From: Planctomycetota bacterium
GTDB taxonomy: Bacteria > Planctomycetota > Phycisphaerae > Phycisphaerales > UBA1924
DNA length: 64,000 nt
Reading direction: 5' to 3'
Assembly: GCA_023432465.1 (NCBI GenBank)
Contig: JAEYUO010000093.1
Location: forward strand, 1 to 64,000
Shown here: in pieces, positions 8,041-24,336 of the stretch
How the letters are laid out: each line of letters starts with the position of its first letter
Numbering within the stretch: the first letter of the stretch is position 1
Program-made: the position numbers and the translations under genes
The notes under the pieces: model-generated
Seen by the model: the letters and a program-made list of their open reading frames with translations, nothing else
Told to the model about the DNA's origin: nothing
Databases searched by the model: none

Positions 8041-8262
8041 CATCGTCCGGCCTTGTGCCGGGCGGATCGGGCTGAAAAGGGAAGTGCGGTGAGGCAGGGT
8101 GGTGCAAAAACCCCCTCCGATTCCGCCGCGGACGCGCCGCCGTAACGGGGCTGCGCGGGCTCGAAACTGCCACTGTTCCCCGGAGCGGGGAATGGGAAGG
8201 CCGAGCCCGCCGACCACTGACTTGAAAGTCTGTGGCACCCCGAAGCCGGAAGACCTGCCCTG
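8041..8262 (+). promoter_or_regulatory. Cobalamin (B12) riboswitch
   Basis: The leader carries the conserved blocks of the adenosylcobalamin-class riboswitch in order. They are a GGGAAGTGCGGTGA-like block at 8079-8092, the GCCGCCGTAACGGGG region near 8136-8150, GCCACTG at 8169-8175, GGGAAGGC at 8194-8201, and the near-invariant AGCCGGAAGACCTGCC (8244-8259). These elements form the B12-binding core of known riboswitches. Further downstream CTCCG (8384-8388) can pair with CGGAG (8396-8400), which overlaps the possible ribosome-binding site of the next gene. Control of translation initiation is therefore plausible. Ends are approximate. The rest of the gap from 7941 holds no gene I can see. Confidence 0.9.
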
Positions 8263-8402
8263 GGCCGTGTTTCGTGCCCGCCCTCGCGATTGGGGCGCCG
8301 GCCGTGTTTCGCCGCGCAGTTCCCCGCGGCCATCCACACCGGCATGTTCCTCCCACCGCGAAGGCCAAATGGTCCGGGAGCCGCTCCGCGCGATTCGGAG
8401 TG

Positions 8403-9500
8403 ATGAAGGCAGGTGCTTTGATGATGCAGTCTCGTTGTGTTCGTGCCGCGATGGGTGCGGCTGGTGCTGTTGCGGCGGTGCTTGGCGTGGTGAACTCTGC
8501 CAAGGCCGCGCTGCCCCCCTACGCGCTCGTCGGGTCGTTTGCGCTCCCCGCGGGCGCACCGGGAGACTTCAACCCTGTTCCGGTGGATGTGCTGCCCGAT
8601 GGCCGGTTGATCGGCGTTGCGTCCGACGGCCGGATCGTTATACAGACAGCTGTGAATGCGGGGACGTATGTGCAGGCGGGCGCGATCGATGGGGCGGTGT
8701 TCGATGGCGCGTTCGGGAACTTCGGCGCCTCGTTCATCTCCGTCAGCCCCGATGGTTCGCGCCTGGCGATCGGCGACAACGGTGCGTTCAACCGGGTTCA
8801 CTTTGTGGACACGGGATCACTCGCCCCGATAGCGACTTCGCCGACGGTGTTTGCGGCCGCCCCGAACTTTGACGGCGCGTGGGCGGATGGCTCGAGCTTG
8901 TATGTCTCGGGCTTCGGCTCGGCAGCGGGCGTGTGGAGGATTGATGTTGCAGGGCTGACATCGACACAGGTGGTTAGCAACGCGACGGGCGGAGCGGGTG
9001 GGATCGCGATCCGCGGCGGGCACATCTTTGCCGGGGACGGCTTCAACACCGCCGATGGCGGAACGCCGACCGGGAACGTGCGGGCGTTCGATCTGGCGGC
9101 GCTCGCCGGTGCGGGATCGGCGGTGAGCTTCGACATCGGCACGCTCGTTGCGGATGCGCTCAGCGCTTCGCCGGTGCGGTTTGATTCCGCGGGCAACATG
9201 CTGATCGGCGGCGGGGATTTCTTCGCCGGCTCCAGCGACTTTGGCTTCGCTGCAGTGGTGGATAGCGAGGCCATTCTTGCCGCGCTCGAAGGAGGGCCGC
9301 TCGCGCCGGATTCTGCCGAGCTGCGACTCTCGCCAGCGGGCGGCTTTGCTTACTACGGGGTCGAGTTCAACGAGTTCACGGGGGAGGTGCTGGTGTTTGC
9401 GGACGGTACCGCGTACCGGTACGCCGTGCCCGCGCCGGCCTGCCTGTCGCTGCTGGCGCTGGGCGGTGTGGCCGCGATGCGGCGCAGGAGGGGGGCGTGA
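8403..9500 (+). CDS. Exported beta-propeller-like protein with PEP-CTERM-like tail, under B12 riboswitch
   Basis: The 365-residue protein has a signal peptide (hydrophobic Ala/Gly/Val run ending near NSAKA). Its body has short repeating segments typical of beta-propellers (FISVSPDGSRLAIGD, GVWRIDV, GGIAIRGGHIFAGD). The end reads VPAPACLSLLALGGVAA followed by MRRRR, a PEP-CTERM-like sorting tail of proline-containing motif, membrane segment and basic end. It is the first gene after the cobalamin riboswitch, so it is probably made when B12 is scarce. A role in capturing B12 at the cell surface, comparable to the BtuG propeller of Bacteroidetes, is an inference from context. The start at 8403 is uncertain; ATGs at 8421 and 8424 are alternatives. 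Confidence 0.82.
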   Translation: MKAGALMMQSRCVRAAMGAAGAVAAVLGVVNSAKAALPPYALVGSFALPAGAPGDFNPVPVDVLPDGRLIGVASDGRIVIQTAVNAGTYVQAGAIDGAVFDGAFGNFGASFISVSPDGSRLAIGDNGAFNRVHFVDTGSLAPIATSPTVFAAAPNFDGAWADGSSLYVSGFGSAAGVWRIDVAGLTSTQVVSNATGGAGGIAIRGGHIFAGDGFNTADGGTPTGNVRAFDLAALAGAGSAVSFDIGTLVADALSASPVRFDSAGNMLIGGGDFFAGSSDFGFAAVVDSEAILAALEGGPLAPDSAELRLSPAGGFAYYGVEFNEFTGEVLVFADGTAYRYAVPAPACLSLLALGGVAAMRRRRGA

Positions 9501-10654
9501 TGCGAGCATATGGACTTCGCTGCGTGGGATTCATTGCGGCAGGTCTGGCCTTCGCGGCCTCTGCAACTGTCGCTCGCGCCGGCGATTCGTGGTTCGCATC
9601 GAGCGTGCTGAGCTATCAGCCCGCGCCCGGGCAGTTTGTGAACAGCGCGCAGTACAACGATCCGGCCCGAGCGATGGGCGCGCCGACGGGCGGCGGAACG
9701 GTGAACCCCGACAACACCGGCGCCGTCACGCTGGGCGGCTTTGGCGGATCGATCGTGCTCGGGTTTGACCGTCCCATCCAGAACGATGCACGCAACCCGA
9801 TGGGGCTGGACTTCATCATCTTTGGCAACGCCTCCTACGTCTCCGGCAATCCCAACCGCCGCTTTGCCGAGTGCGCGGTGGTCGAGGTGTCACGCGATGA
9901 CAACAACAACGGGATCGCCGATGATGCGTGGTACCTGATCCCCGGCTCCCATCTCGCCGGGCCATTCGATGCGAGCCTGCACACCGTCACGTGGGACAAC
10001 GACCCCGGCGACTTGACCTACCCACCTTCGCTTTCATCGTGGATTCCGCCGGGAACGCCGCTCATTCCGCCCGTTTTCATCTGGAGCACGACGACGCACC
10101 GACTGCCCACCGCCGTGTTCGGCGGTTCGGCGGTGCTGAGCAATCCACACGGGCAGGAGGCCACGACCGAGGGCGTGTGGGGATACGCCGACCACACGCC
10201 GACGCTGTTGCTGGGAGACATGAACGGCGACAATCAGATTGAGGACGTCGAGATCGCGCCCGAGGATTTCTACACGGTGCCGGATGATCCGATGGTTGTG
10301 GGCATCTCCGCTGGGTCCGGCGGCGGAGACGCTTTCGACATCGCGTGGGCGGTTGATGCCGCGACCGGTCAGCCCGCCGCGCTCGACCGGATCGACTTCG
10401 TGCGCATCACCAATCCGGTTGATGCGCTGCTCGGGCCGGTGGGCGAGTGGTCCGCCGAGATCGATGCGGTGGCGATCGTGCGGCCCCTTGCCGACCCCGC
10501 CGACTTCGACGGCAACGGGACCGTCGCGGTAGCGGACATCTTCGCGTTTCTCGCGGCGTGGTTCGCGGGCGACCCGCGGGCGGACCTCGACGGCACGCCG
10601 GGCATCGGTGTATCGGACATCTTCGCGTTCCTCGCGATGTGGTTTGCTGCATGA
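9500..10654 (+). CDS. Exported surface protein with C-terminal dockerin-like pair, in B12-riboswitch operon
   Basis: The stop of the preceding gene and this ATG overlap (TGATG), with AGGAGG upstream, so the genes are coupled. The 384-residue product has a signal peptide and a globular domain (DSWFASSVLSYQPAPGQF, then LDFIIFGNASYVSGNPNRR and DDNNNGIADDAWYLIPGSH). Its final 55 residues hold two dockerin-like units (DFDGNGTVAVADIFAFLAAW and GIGVSDIFAFLAMWFAA). The acidic DNNNGIADD loop suggests calcium binding. Its place in a B12-controlled operon suggests a part in cobalamin binding or uptake at the cell surface, which is inference. The dockerin-like end is shared with five other proteins in this window. 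Confidence 0.82.
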   Translation: MRAYGLRCVGFIAAGLAFAASATVARAGDSWFASSVLSYQPAPGQFVNSAQYNDPARAMGAPTGGGTVNPDNTGAVTLGGFGGSIVLGFDRPIQNDARNPMGLDFIIFGNASYVSGNPNRRFAECAVVEVSRDDNNNGIADDAWYLIPGSHLAGPFDASLHTVTWDNDPGDLTYPPSLSSWIPPGTPLIPPVFIWSTTTHRLPTAVFGGSAVLSNPHGQEATTEGVWGYADHTPTLLLGDMNGDNQIEDVEIAPEDFYTVPDDPMVVGISAGSGGGDAFDIAWAVDAATGQPAALDRIDFVRITNPVDALLGPVGEWSAEIDAVAIVRPLADPADFDGNGTVAVADIFAFLAAWFAGDPRADLDGTPGIGVSDIFAFLAMWFAA

Positions 10655-11511
10655 GTCACGGACCGCACAACCACTCCACACGCGCTGTGACGCTCATTGA
10701 GCTGCTGGTGGTGATTGGTCTGATTGCGCTCTTGATCGGCATTCTCCTCCCGGCGATCGGCACCTCGCGCGAGACGGCTCGTTTCTCGGTGTGTGCTTCC
10801 AACGTACGTCAGCTCCAACTCGCCAACGACATGTACGCGGCGGACTTCAACGACTGCTATGCCCCGGGCATGCCCGACCGCCTCGCCAACCTCACCCGCT
10901 GGTACGGTTCTCGCGAGAATCAGGCCGCGGCGTTTACGTCGGCGGGCGGCCCGCTGAGTGAGTATCTCGGCCGGAGCGGCGCCGGCGAGGCGGTGCGGGA
11001 GTGCCCGACTTTTGCGCCCACGCTTGCGATCCTCGCCGATGCCGCGGCGGCGACGGCCGGATCGTTTGAGCGCGGATGCGGCGGCTATGGCTACAACACG
11101 GCGTTCGTCGGCGCGCTGCGGGCCAAGGCCGCCTCGGGGGAGTGGGCGCTGGTCTCCGATCGTGCCGGAATGCCGCGAGCCAGGTTTGCAGACCCTGTGC
11201 GCACCGCCGCCTTTGCCGATGCGGCGATCCGGGACGCCTCGAGCCCGGCCGGGGTGTTCGAGTACTCGTTCCTAGAGCCGCGATTCTGGCCGGAGTTCCC
11301 GGGACAGCGGCCGGACCCGAGCACGCAGTTCCGGCACGGGGGCGGCGGCGTGCGCGGCGGGCGAGCGAACACGGCGTGGCTTGACGGGCACGTGTCGCCC
11401 GAATCGCTGGCGTTCTCGCAGGCCAGCGGGTTTTATGCGGGCGACCCGCGCGATGCAGGCATCGGCTGGTTCGGAACTGCGGATGACAACTCGTTGTATG
11501 ACCCCGACTGA
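10651..11511 (+). CDS. Prepilin-type N-terminal methylation protein (DUF1559-like/H-X9-DG)
   Basis: The gene overlaps the previous stop by four bases (ATGA). The 286-residue product starts with a type IV prepilin signal: a short basic leader followed by AVTLIELLVVIGLIALLIGI, with the conserved Glu at +5. The residue before the cleavage point is Ala rather than the usual Gly. The C-terminal FRHGGGGVRGGRANTAWLDG resembles the H...DGHV motif of the large planctomycete pseudopilin family. Such proteins are processed by a prepilin peptidase and exposed at the cell surface or periplasm; their exact role is not settled. Here it belongs to the riboswitch operon, unlike the similar gene at 50650-51717. 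Confidence 0.85.
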   Translation: MSHGPHNHSTRAVTLIELLVVIGLIALLIGILLPAIGTSRETARFSVCASNVRQLQLANDMYAADFNDCYAPGMPDRLANLTRWYGSRENQAAAFTSAGGPLSEYLGRSGAGEAVRECPTFAPTLAILADAAAATAGSFERGCGGYGYNTAFVGALRAKAASGEWALVSDRAGMPRARFADPVRTAAFADAAIRDASSPAGVFEYSFLEPRFWPEFPGQRPDPSTQFRHGGGGVRGGRANTAWLDGHVSPESLAFSQASGFYAGDPRDAGIGWFGTADDNSLYDPD

Positions 11512-11525
11512 AAGGAGGGGGATTC

Positions 11526-11780
11526 GTGCACCTGCCGGTGACAAAGTGTGTGTGCCACGATCTTGAGTTCGCCGCGCTCAAGGACCTCGCCGGCACGATG
11601 GGCTTTGACTTTGAGAAGCTGCGCGGATGGTCGGGCTGCTGCACGGGGTGCGGGACGTGCGAGCCGTACGTGCGCCTGATGCTCGAAACCGGGCAGACGC
11701 GATTTGCCGTGCTGAGCCCGGCCGAGGCCGCGGCGATCGTGGAGCGGGGCCGCGCGAATGAAAAAGGGCCGCCTGAGTAG
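11526..11780 (+). CDS. Small [2Fe-2S] BFD-like ferredoxin-type protein
   Basis: This 84-residue protein begins at GTG 11526 with a clear AAAGGAGGGG ribosome-binding site. Its cysteines fit the bacterioferritin-associated-ferredoxin (BFD) [2Fe-2S] pattern: Cys8-x-Cys10, then Cys42-x2-Cys45 within GCCTGCGTC, with an extra pair at 38-39. BFD-type domains move electrons to metal-containing partners. As the last gene of the cobalamin-riboswitch group, it could supply electrons for cobalt reduction or corrinoid processing, but that is a guess. Its 3' end overlaps the terminator of the opposing rpoC gene. Confidence 0.8.
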   Translation: MHLPVTKCVCHDLEFAALKDLAGTMGFDFEKLRGWSGCCTGCGTCEPYVRLMLETGQTRFAVLSPAEAAAIVERGRANEKGPPE

Positions 11781-11787
11781 GCGGCCC
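11761..11787 (-). terminator. Intrinsic terminator of rpoB-rpoC
   Basis: On the minus strand a perfect 9-bp stem (GGGCCGCCT paired with AGGCGGCCC, 4-base loop) is followed by TTTTT. It lies 29 bases beyond the rpoC stop and overlaps the last codons of the convergent [2Fe-2S] gene. Confidence 0.88.
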
Positions 11788-11815
11788 CTTGGTGGATCGT
11801 TGATGACTGCCGGTG

Positions 11816-16195
<4,380 letters not shown>

Positions 16196-16320
16196 CACGG
16201 TGGTCGCTCCAGGGGCCGGGGTTCAGAGGGCGTGGCCCGGTGCGTGCGTGGGGGGTCGATTCTCAGGGACGATTCTGTAGCGGTGGGTAGTGATCTCTCA
16301 GCACGGATGATCGCCGTCGA

Positions 16321-20130
<3,810 letters not shown>

Positions 20131-20331
20131 CGATGACCTCGCGATCGTTGGTATAGCCAACAGCTCCGTCGGAGCCGTTTCTTGAAATTTCGTTATGCCG
20201 CTCTGCTCAAAGCGCTATGCACCCGCTGCTGCTTGCCCGCGAATCAACAACTATAGGACGCTCACCGGCCCCAAGGCAAGCCTGCCGAGCCGCGACCCCC
20301 CCGGGCTTGGGGAGCCGAACGGCGAGGCACG

Positions 20332-20363
20332 AAAAAGCCCCCCGGGGATGAGCCCCGGGGGGC
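20332..20363 (-). terminator. Intrinsic terminator between rplL and rpoB
   Basis: An 11-bp perfect GC stem (GCCCCCCGGGG with its complement, 5-base loop) is followed on the minus strand by TTTTT. It lies about 30 bases after rplL and would end, or partly attenuate, the ribosomal-protein transcript before rpoB. Confidence 0.9.
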
Positions 20364-20392
20364 CTTGGTCCATCTGTCCGACCAATGCCGGC

Positions 20393-20776
20393 TCAGGCGA
20401 GTTCGACGGTGCCGCCGGCCTCGGTGAGCTGCTTGGAGATCTTGTCGGCTTCTTCCTTGGAGACGCCCTGCTTGACAGCCTTGCCGGGATTGTCCGCAAA
20501 GGCCTTCGCCTCGGCCAGACCCAGGCCGGTCAGCTCGCGGACGACCTTGATGACCGCGATCTTCTTGGCGGCATCAACCGCCTTGAGGATCACGTCAAAC
20601 GAGGTCTTCTCCTCGGCCTTGGCCCCGCCGCCACCGCCACCGGCAGCCGCCATCATCACCGCGCCGCCCGCGGCGGGCTCGATGCCGTAGGTGTCCTTGA
20701 GGTACTTGCCGAGCTCGACGGCGTCCTTGAGGGACAGGGCCGCGAGCTTATCACCGAGTTCCTGAATCGTCGACAT
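20393..20776 (-). CDS. rplL: 50S ribosomal protein L7/L12
   Basis: The 127-residue acidic stalk protein has its N-terminal dimerisation helices (LGDKLAALSLKDAVELGKYL), an Ala/Gly-rich hinge (residues about 35-52), and the conserved C-terminal domain (FDVILKAVDAAKKIAVIKVV, GLGLAEAKAFAD). Four to six copies bind L10 and recruit translation factors. It lies about 100 bases after rplJ. That gap contains a small hairpin (7-bp arms, 20817-20835) that may be a processing or attenuation site. The start at 20776 matches the family N-terminus. Confidence 0.97.
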   Translation of the reverse strand: MSTIQELGDKLAALSLKDAVELGKYLKDTYGIEPAAGGAVMMAAAGGGGGGAKAEEKTSFDVILKAVDAAKKIAVIKVVRELTGLGLAEAKAFADNPGKAVKQGVSKEEADKISKQLTEAGGTVELA

Positions 20777-20879
20777 GGTTCAATCCTTACTGGTTCTGAC
20801 AATCTCGTCCGAGAGGCGCCGGACCTGTTCCGGCGTTTAACCCCGAGGGGCCAGTCGGCCGCAGAGTCGTGTGTGGAAA

Positions 20880-21428
20880 TCAGCCCGCCTTGCGGGTGAT
20901 GGTCTCGCCCTTTTCGAGCTTCTCTTCGATGCTCTTGATGATGCTGGCCAGCGCCGAGCCGGGGCCCTTGGCCTGCGACACCAGCTTGCCTGCCGGCGCG
21001 AGGATGAGGGTGACGGTCTGGCTGAGGGCCTCTTCGCGGGTCGGGAAGCCCGAGAGCTCCTTCACCCCGTCCTTACCCTTGAACAGGGTACCGTCGAGGA
21101 TCGCGCCCTTGAGCTCGATCGACGGGAACTCCGCCATCAACGCGACAATCTCGCGGGCGACGTGGACGACGGACTCGCCGCCGTATGCCATCGCGGTCGC
21201 CCCCTGGAGCAGGGGCTCCAGACCGGCGAGCCCGGTGCCGTCGAACGCCTTGCGCGCCAGCGCATTGCGGACAACGGAGACCTGAATCTTCTTGTCACGC
21301 AGCTTCTTGCGGATCTTGTTGGTGTCGTTGCTCGAGACGCCGCGAATGCTGATCAGGGTGGCGTTGTCGCACCCCTCCAGCCGATCGCGGTACTCGCTGA
21401 GAATCATTGATTTGATCGTCTTGGACAT
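20880..21428 (-). CDS. rplJ: 50S ribosomal protein L10
   Basis: L10 anchors the L7/L12 stalk to the ribosome. The 182-residue protein shows the family features RGVSSNDTNKIRKKLRDKKI and VVRNALARKAFDG in the rRNA-binding domain, and a C-terminal helix (ALASIIKSIEEKLEKGE) that binds L7/L12 dimers. It starts 20 bases after rplA, so there is no room for the long L10 leader known from E. coli. Translational feedback would have to act elsewhere. Confidence 0.95.
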   Translation of the reverse strand: MSKTIKSMILSEYRDRLEGCDNATLISIRGVSSNDTNKIRKKLRDKKIQVSVVRNALARKAFDGTGLAGLEPLLQGATAMAYGGESVVHVAREIVALMAEFPSIELKGAILDGTLFKGKDGVKELSGFPTREEALSQTVTLILAPAGKLVSQAKGPGSALASIIKSIEEKLEKGETITRKAG

Positions 21429-21448
21429 GGATCAGCTCCCGTACCGGA

Positions 21449-22150
21449 TCAGGCCTCAACGGCGGCGGACACGATCTTCACCGGCACGCCGGGGGTCATG
21501 CACCCGCTGATGACACACTTCTTGATGAAGACGCCCTTGGCGGTATTCGGGCGGGAACGCTCGATGTGGTGGACAAAGTGCTCGAGATTCGCCGCGAGGT
21601 CCGCCGCGGAAAAGCTCATCTTGCCGATTACGGCGTGCACGTTCCCGCTCTTGTCGTTGCGGTACTCGACCTTGCCCGCGGCGTATTCCTTGACCGCCTT
21701 GGGGACGTCCTGGGTCACGGTGCCGCTCTTGGGAGAGGGCATCAGGCCCTTGGGTCCGAGCACCTTACCGAGCTTGGAGACGACGCGCATCATGTCCGGG
21801 GACGCGACCGCGACATCGAAGTCCATCCAGCCGCCCTCGACCTTGGCGACAAGGTCGTCAGCACCGGCCTCGATCGCCCCGTTCTCGCGAGCCCCCTTGA
21901 TCTGGTCCTCGCGGCAGAACGCGATGACGCGCTTCGCCTTGCCGATGCCCTTGGGCAGGGAGACCGAGCCGCGGATGGCCTGATCGGCCTGCGTCGCGTC
22001 GATCCCCAAGTGCATGACGATGTTGATCGTCTGGTCGAACTTCGGGCCCTTGAACTTCTTCACGGCCTCGCACGCGCCCACCATATCGAGGGCTTCTTTC
22101 GGGGCCTGAGCGATGTTTGCCTTGTGGCGCTTTGAAAGCTTGGTTGCCAT
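21449..22150 (-). CDS. rplA: 50S ribosomal protein L1
   Basis: L1 forms the mobile stalk near the ribosomal E site and represses its own mRNA in many bacteria. The 233-residue protein has the typical MATKLSKRHKANIAQ start, the ...LGKVLGPKGLMPSPKSGTV signature near the middle, and the ending TPGVPVKI. The ATG at 22150 gives this N-terminus; the frame is open further upstream but only across rplK in another frame. It follows rplK with a 5-base gap. Confidence 0.96.
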   Translation of the reverse strand: MATKLSKRHKANIAQAPKEALDMVGACEAVKKFKGPKFDQTINIVMHLGIDATQADQAIRGSVSLPKGIGKAKRVIAFCREDQIKGARENGAIEAGADDLVAKVEGGWMDFDVAVASPDMMRVVSKLGKVLGPKGLMPSPKSGTVTQDVPKAVKEYAAGKVEYRNDKSGNVHAVIGKMSFSAADLAANLEHFVHHIERSRPNTAKGVFIKKCVISGCMTPGVPVKIVSAAVEA

Positions 22151-22155
22151 GGTTC

Positions 22156-22587
22156 TTAGCCCTCCACCACAGTGACGCCCATCTGGCGGCAGGTACCCTC
22201 GACGGTTCGCATCGCGGCCTCGATCGTCGCGGCGCTCAGATCGGCGAACTTCTCTTCCGCGATCTTCTTGACCTGCGACTTGGTGATCTTGCCGACCTTG
22301 TCCTTGTTCGGCGTGCCGGCACCCTTTTCGATCTTCGCGGCTTCCTTGATCAACTCCGCAGCGGGAGAAGACTTGAGCTCGAAGGTGAACGAGCGGTCCG
22401 AGTATGCCGTGACGACCGCGACAACGATCTTGCCGTTGAACTTCGCGGTGTCGGCGTTGAACTTCTGGATGAACTGGCCCGGGTTGACGCCGGCGCCACC
22501 GAGGATCGGGCCGAGCGGGGGCGCAGGGGTCGCCTTGCCACCGGGGGCCTGGACCTTGAAGACTTTGGTGATTTCTTTCTTGGCCAT
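22156..22587 (-). CDS. rplK: 50S ribosomal protein L11
   Basis: L11 binds the GTPase-associated centre of 23S rRNA. The 143-residue protein has the Pro-rich N-terminal segment (KATPAPPLGPILGGAGVN), FTFELKSSPAAELIKEAA, and a C-terminal RNA-binding domain (VKKIAEEKFADLSAAT, GTCRQMGVTV). The ATG at 22587 is preceded by GGTGGAG at good spacing, which decides it over the GTG four codons upstream. No nusG or secE lies upstream, so the usual secE-nusG-rplK link is broken here. A promoter is expected in 22588-22788 but none is obvious. Confidence 0.96.
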   Translation of the reverse strand: MAKKEITKVFKVQAPGGKATPAPPLGPILGGAGVNPGQFIQKFNADTAKFNGKIVVAVVTAYSDRSFTFELKSSPAAELIKEAAKIEKGAGTPNKDKVGKITKSQVKKIAEEKFADLSAATIEAAMRTVEGTCRQMGVTVVEG

Positions 22588-22788
22588 GTTGTTCTCCACC
22601 TCCCACCGGCCCCCTCGCGCCAGGCGAGGTCAGCGAACGCCGGCCAGGGCGTCCGCGGGATTGGTGGTGCTGACGGTTCCGAATGTCCCCGCCGATCTTG
22701 GGGGTCCAAGTGACGGGCAGAGAGTATAGCCACGCCCCGGACCCGGGCAAGCCCGACCGCTCGCCTCTGGCTTTGGGCGCAAGTTCAG

Positions 22789-23019
22789 TTATTTCAATAC
22801 TTTATGCTCAGTCGCCTCCGATGACGCACGCGATTGCTCCCACTCGCGGAGGTCTCTCCGCCGGGTATACACCGAGAACACCACCGGGGCGGCCCCGAGC
22901 CCGATCACGAGGCAACTGGCGATCGCCAGAAACGCCCAAGGGGACGGGAGCCATGTGGCCGCCGCGGCGCCGGCACCGGCTGCCAGCACCACCAAGACTG
23001 GAACGAGCCAGAGCTTCAC
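22789..23019 (-). CDS. Small two-helix membrane protein of unknown function
   Basis: The 76-residue product has two membrane segments (WLVPVLVVLAAGAGAAAATW and WAFLAIASCLVIGLGAAPVV) followed by a charged tail (RRRDLREWEQSRASSEATEH). The start is GTG. It lies 30 bases after a GYF_2 membrane gene on the same strand, so the two may form an operon. I recognise no family, and the call rests on the membrane pattern and frame placement. Confidence 0.55.
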   Translation of the reverse strand: MKLWLVPVLVVLAAGAGAAAATWLPSPWAFLAIASCLVIGLGAAPVVFSVYTRRRDLREWEQSRASSEATEHKVLK

Positions 23020-23049
23020 CGGGGATTGTTGGCGGGGAGGGTGCCCCGG

Positions 23050-23550
23050 TCAGGGACCGGCAACGGCCGCGAAGATGATCCCGCCGATGATGACGACGGA
23101 GATCAACAGGCCGATGAGGCCGAGGATCACCCCGATCCAGCCATGCACGACGCCCTTGATCCGCGGATTCTCGCGATAGCGGCGGATCCCGATGATGCCC
23201 ATGATGATCGCGATGGGCGCCAGGATGATGCCCAGGACCGGGAGCAGGCTCAGGATGCCGATGTAATAGGCCCCGAGCGCGTGCCCGTTCTTGTAGGGAA
23301 TCAGCGTGCTCACGCCGTCATCAGCCGGGGCGGACATCTCGCCCGCGACCGTCGGCGGCGCGGTAATGATCGCCGCCAGCCGCGGCTCCGACAGCACCGG
23401 CTTTGCCGGAGTTGAGCGGTCCTGCGGCTCGATCATCGCGGTGCGCGGGACGCGCCCCTCCCTCGCCCATTGTTCGAGGACTTCCAATGTCGCGGGGCCG
23501 AACCGGCGGCCATCGGTCAGGATCACGCTGAACTGTTGCGGGCTGCTCAT
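23050..23550 (-). CDS. Membrane protein with GYF_2 and DUF4190-like domains
   Basis: The 166-residue protein starts with a GYF_2-type domain (FSVILTDGRRFGPATLEVLE, then WAREGRVPRTAMIEPQD), a peptide-binding fold often joined to bacterial membrane domains. A linker leads to two membrane segments (YYIGILSLLPVLGIILAPIA and VHGWIGVILGLIGLLISVVI) separated by a basic loop, resembling DUF4190. The ATG at 23550 gives a compact GYF domain; upstream extension is Arg-rich. Function is unknown, and the pattern suggests a small membrane adaptor. Confidence 0.75.
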   Translation of the reverse strand: MSSPQQFSVILTDGRRFGPATLEVLEQWAREGRVPRTAMIEPQDRSTPAKPVLSEPRLAAIITAPPTVAGEMSAPADDGVSTLIPYKNGHALGAYYIGILSLLPVLGIILAPIAIIMGIIGIRRYRENPRIKGVVHGWIGVILGLIGLLISVVIIGGIIFAAVAGP

Positions 23551-23654
23551 GACGGGAGTGTCGCACAAAGCCCGCCTCGGCGTCAATTCCCCCACTCGCC
23601 CCCCCCTCACCTTCATATGGACCGACGGAGCCACGGGGCCGGTAGACTTGCCGC

Positions 23655-24335
23655 ATGATCACGCTGAAGCCTGACGAGTGCCGCGTTCTGGGCGTGTTGA
23701 TCGAGAAGGCCCTGACCACGCCGCAGCAGTATCCGCTGTCTCTCAACTCGCTGACCGTCGGCTGCAACCAGAAGAACTGCCGCAATCCGCCCACCAGCTT
23801 TGATGAGGACCGGGTGTTCGATGCCGTCGAGTCGCTTCGCACCAAGGGGCTCGTGCGGGAGGCGATGCTCTCGGGGAGCCGCGTCGCGAAGTTCCGTCAC
23901 GTTGCGCGCGAGACACTCGGTGTTGAAACGCCGGAGCTCGTGGTTCTCGCGGAGTTGATGCTGCGAGGGCCGCAGACCGCCGGCGAGCTTCGCGGCAACG
24001 CATCGCGCATGCACCCGATCGAGTCGCTCGATGCGCTCCAGGGTGTGCTGAACTCCCTGATGAGCCGCGAGCCCGCGATGGTGCGCGAACTGCCCGGGGG
24101 GCACGCACGTCGGTTTGCACAGTTGCTGTGCCCGGACCTGCACCCCGTCCACGAGCCCGCGGGCCATGCGATGCCGGAACATTCCGCCCCGCACGCCGGC
24201 GTAGCCGGGCATGGCGCGGCTTCAACCTCACCCGCGCTGGCGGCGCGTGTCGAGTCGCTCGAACAGGAGGTGCAGCGACTCAAGGATGCGGTTCAGCGGC
24301 TCGCGCTGGAATCGGGCTCATCGCTCAGACTGTGA
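23655..24335 (+). CDS. YceH/DUF480-family protein
   Basis: The 226-residue product matches YceH (DUF480), a protein with two winged-helix-like domains whose cellular role is not established. Family signatures are the N-terminal ECRVLGVLIEKALTTPQQYP and LTVGCNQKNCRNP, then FDEDRVFDAVESLRTKGLV. A C-terminal coiled segment (LEQEVQRLKDAVQRLALE) follows a His/Pro-rich linker. The gene faces away from the GYF_2 gene upstream and is convergent with a membrane-protein gene one base beyond its stop. The family call is strong, the function unknown. Confidence 0.9.
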   Translation: MITLKPDECRVLGVLIEKALTTPQQYPLSLNSLTVGCNQKNCRNPPTSFDEDRVFDAVESLRTKGLVREAMLSGSRVAKFRHVARETLGVETPELVVLAELMLRGPQTAGELRGNASRMHPIESLDALQGVLNSLMSREPAMVRELPGGHARRFAQLLCPDLHPVHEPAGHAMPEHSAPHAGVAGHGAASTSPALAARVESLEQEVQRLKDAVQRLALESGSSLRL

Positions 24336-24336
24336 T

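Noticed and set aside
7941..8801. 5' extension of the DUF4375 gene on the minus strand
   Set aside because: The open frame continues across the riboswitch and the antisense strand of the propeller gene, but the translated sequence is Arg/Pro-rich and lacks a membrane or domain pattern.
22588..22788. Possible promoter or leader before rplK
   Set aside because: No convincing -35/-10 pair or known ribosomal-protein leader structure could be recognised, so nothing was annotated.
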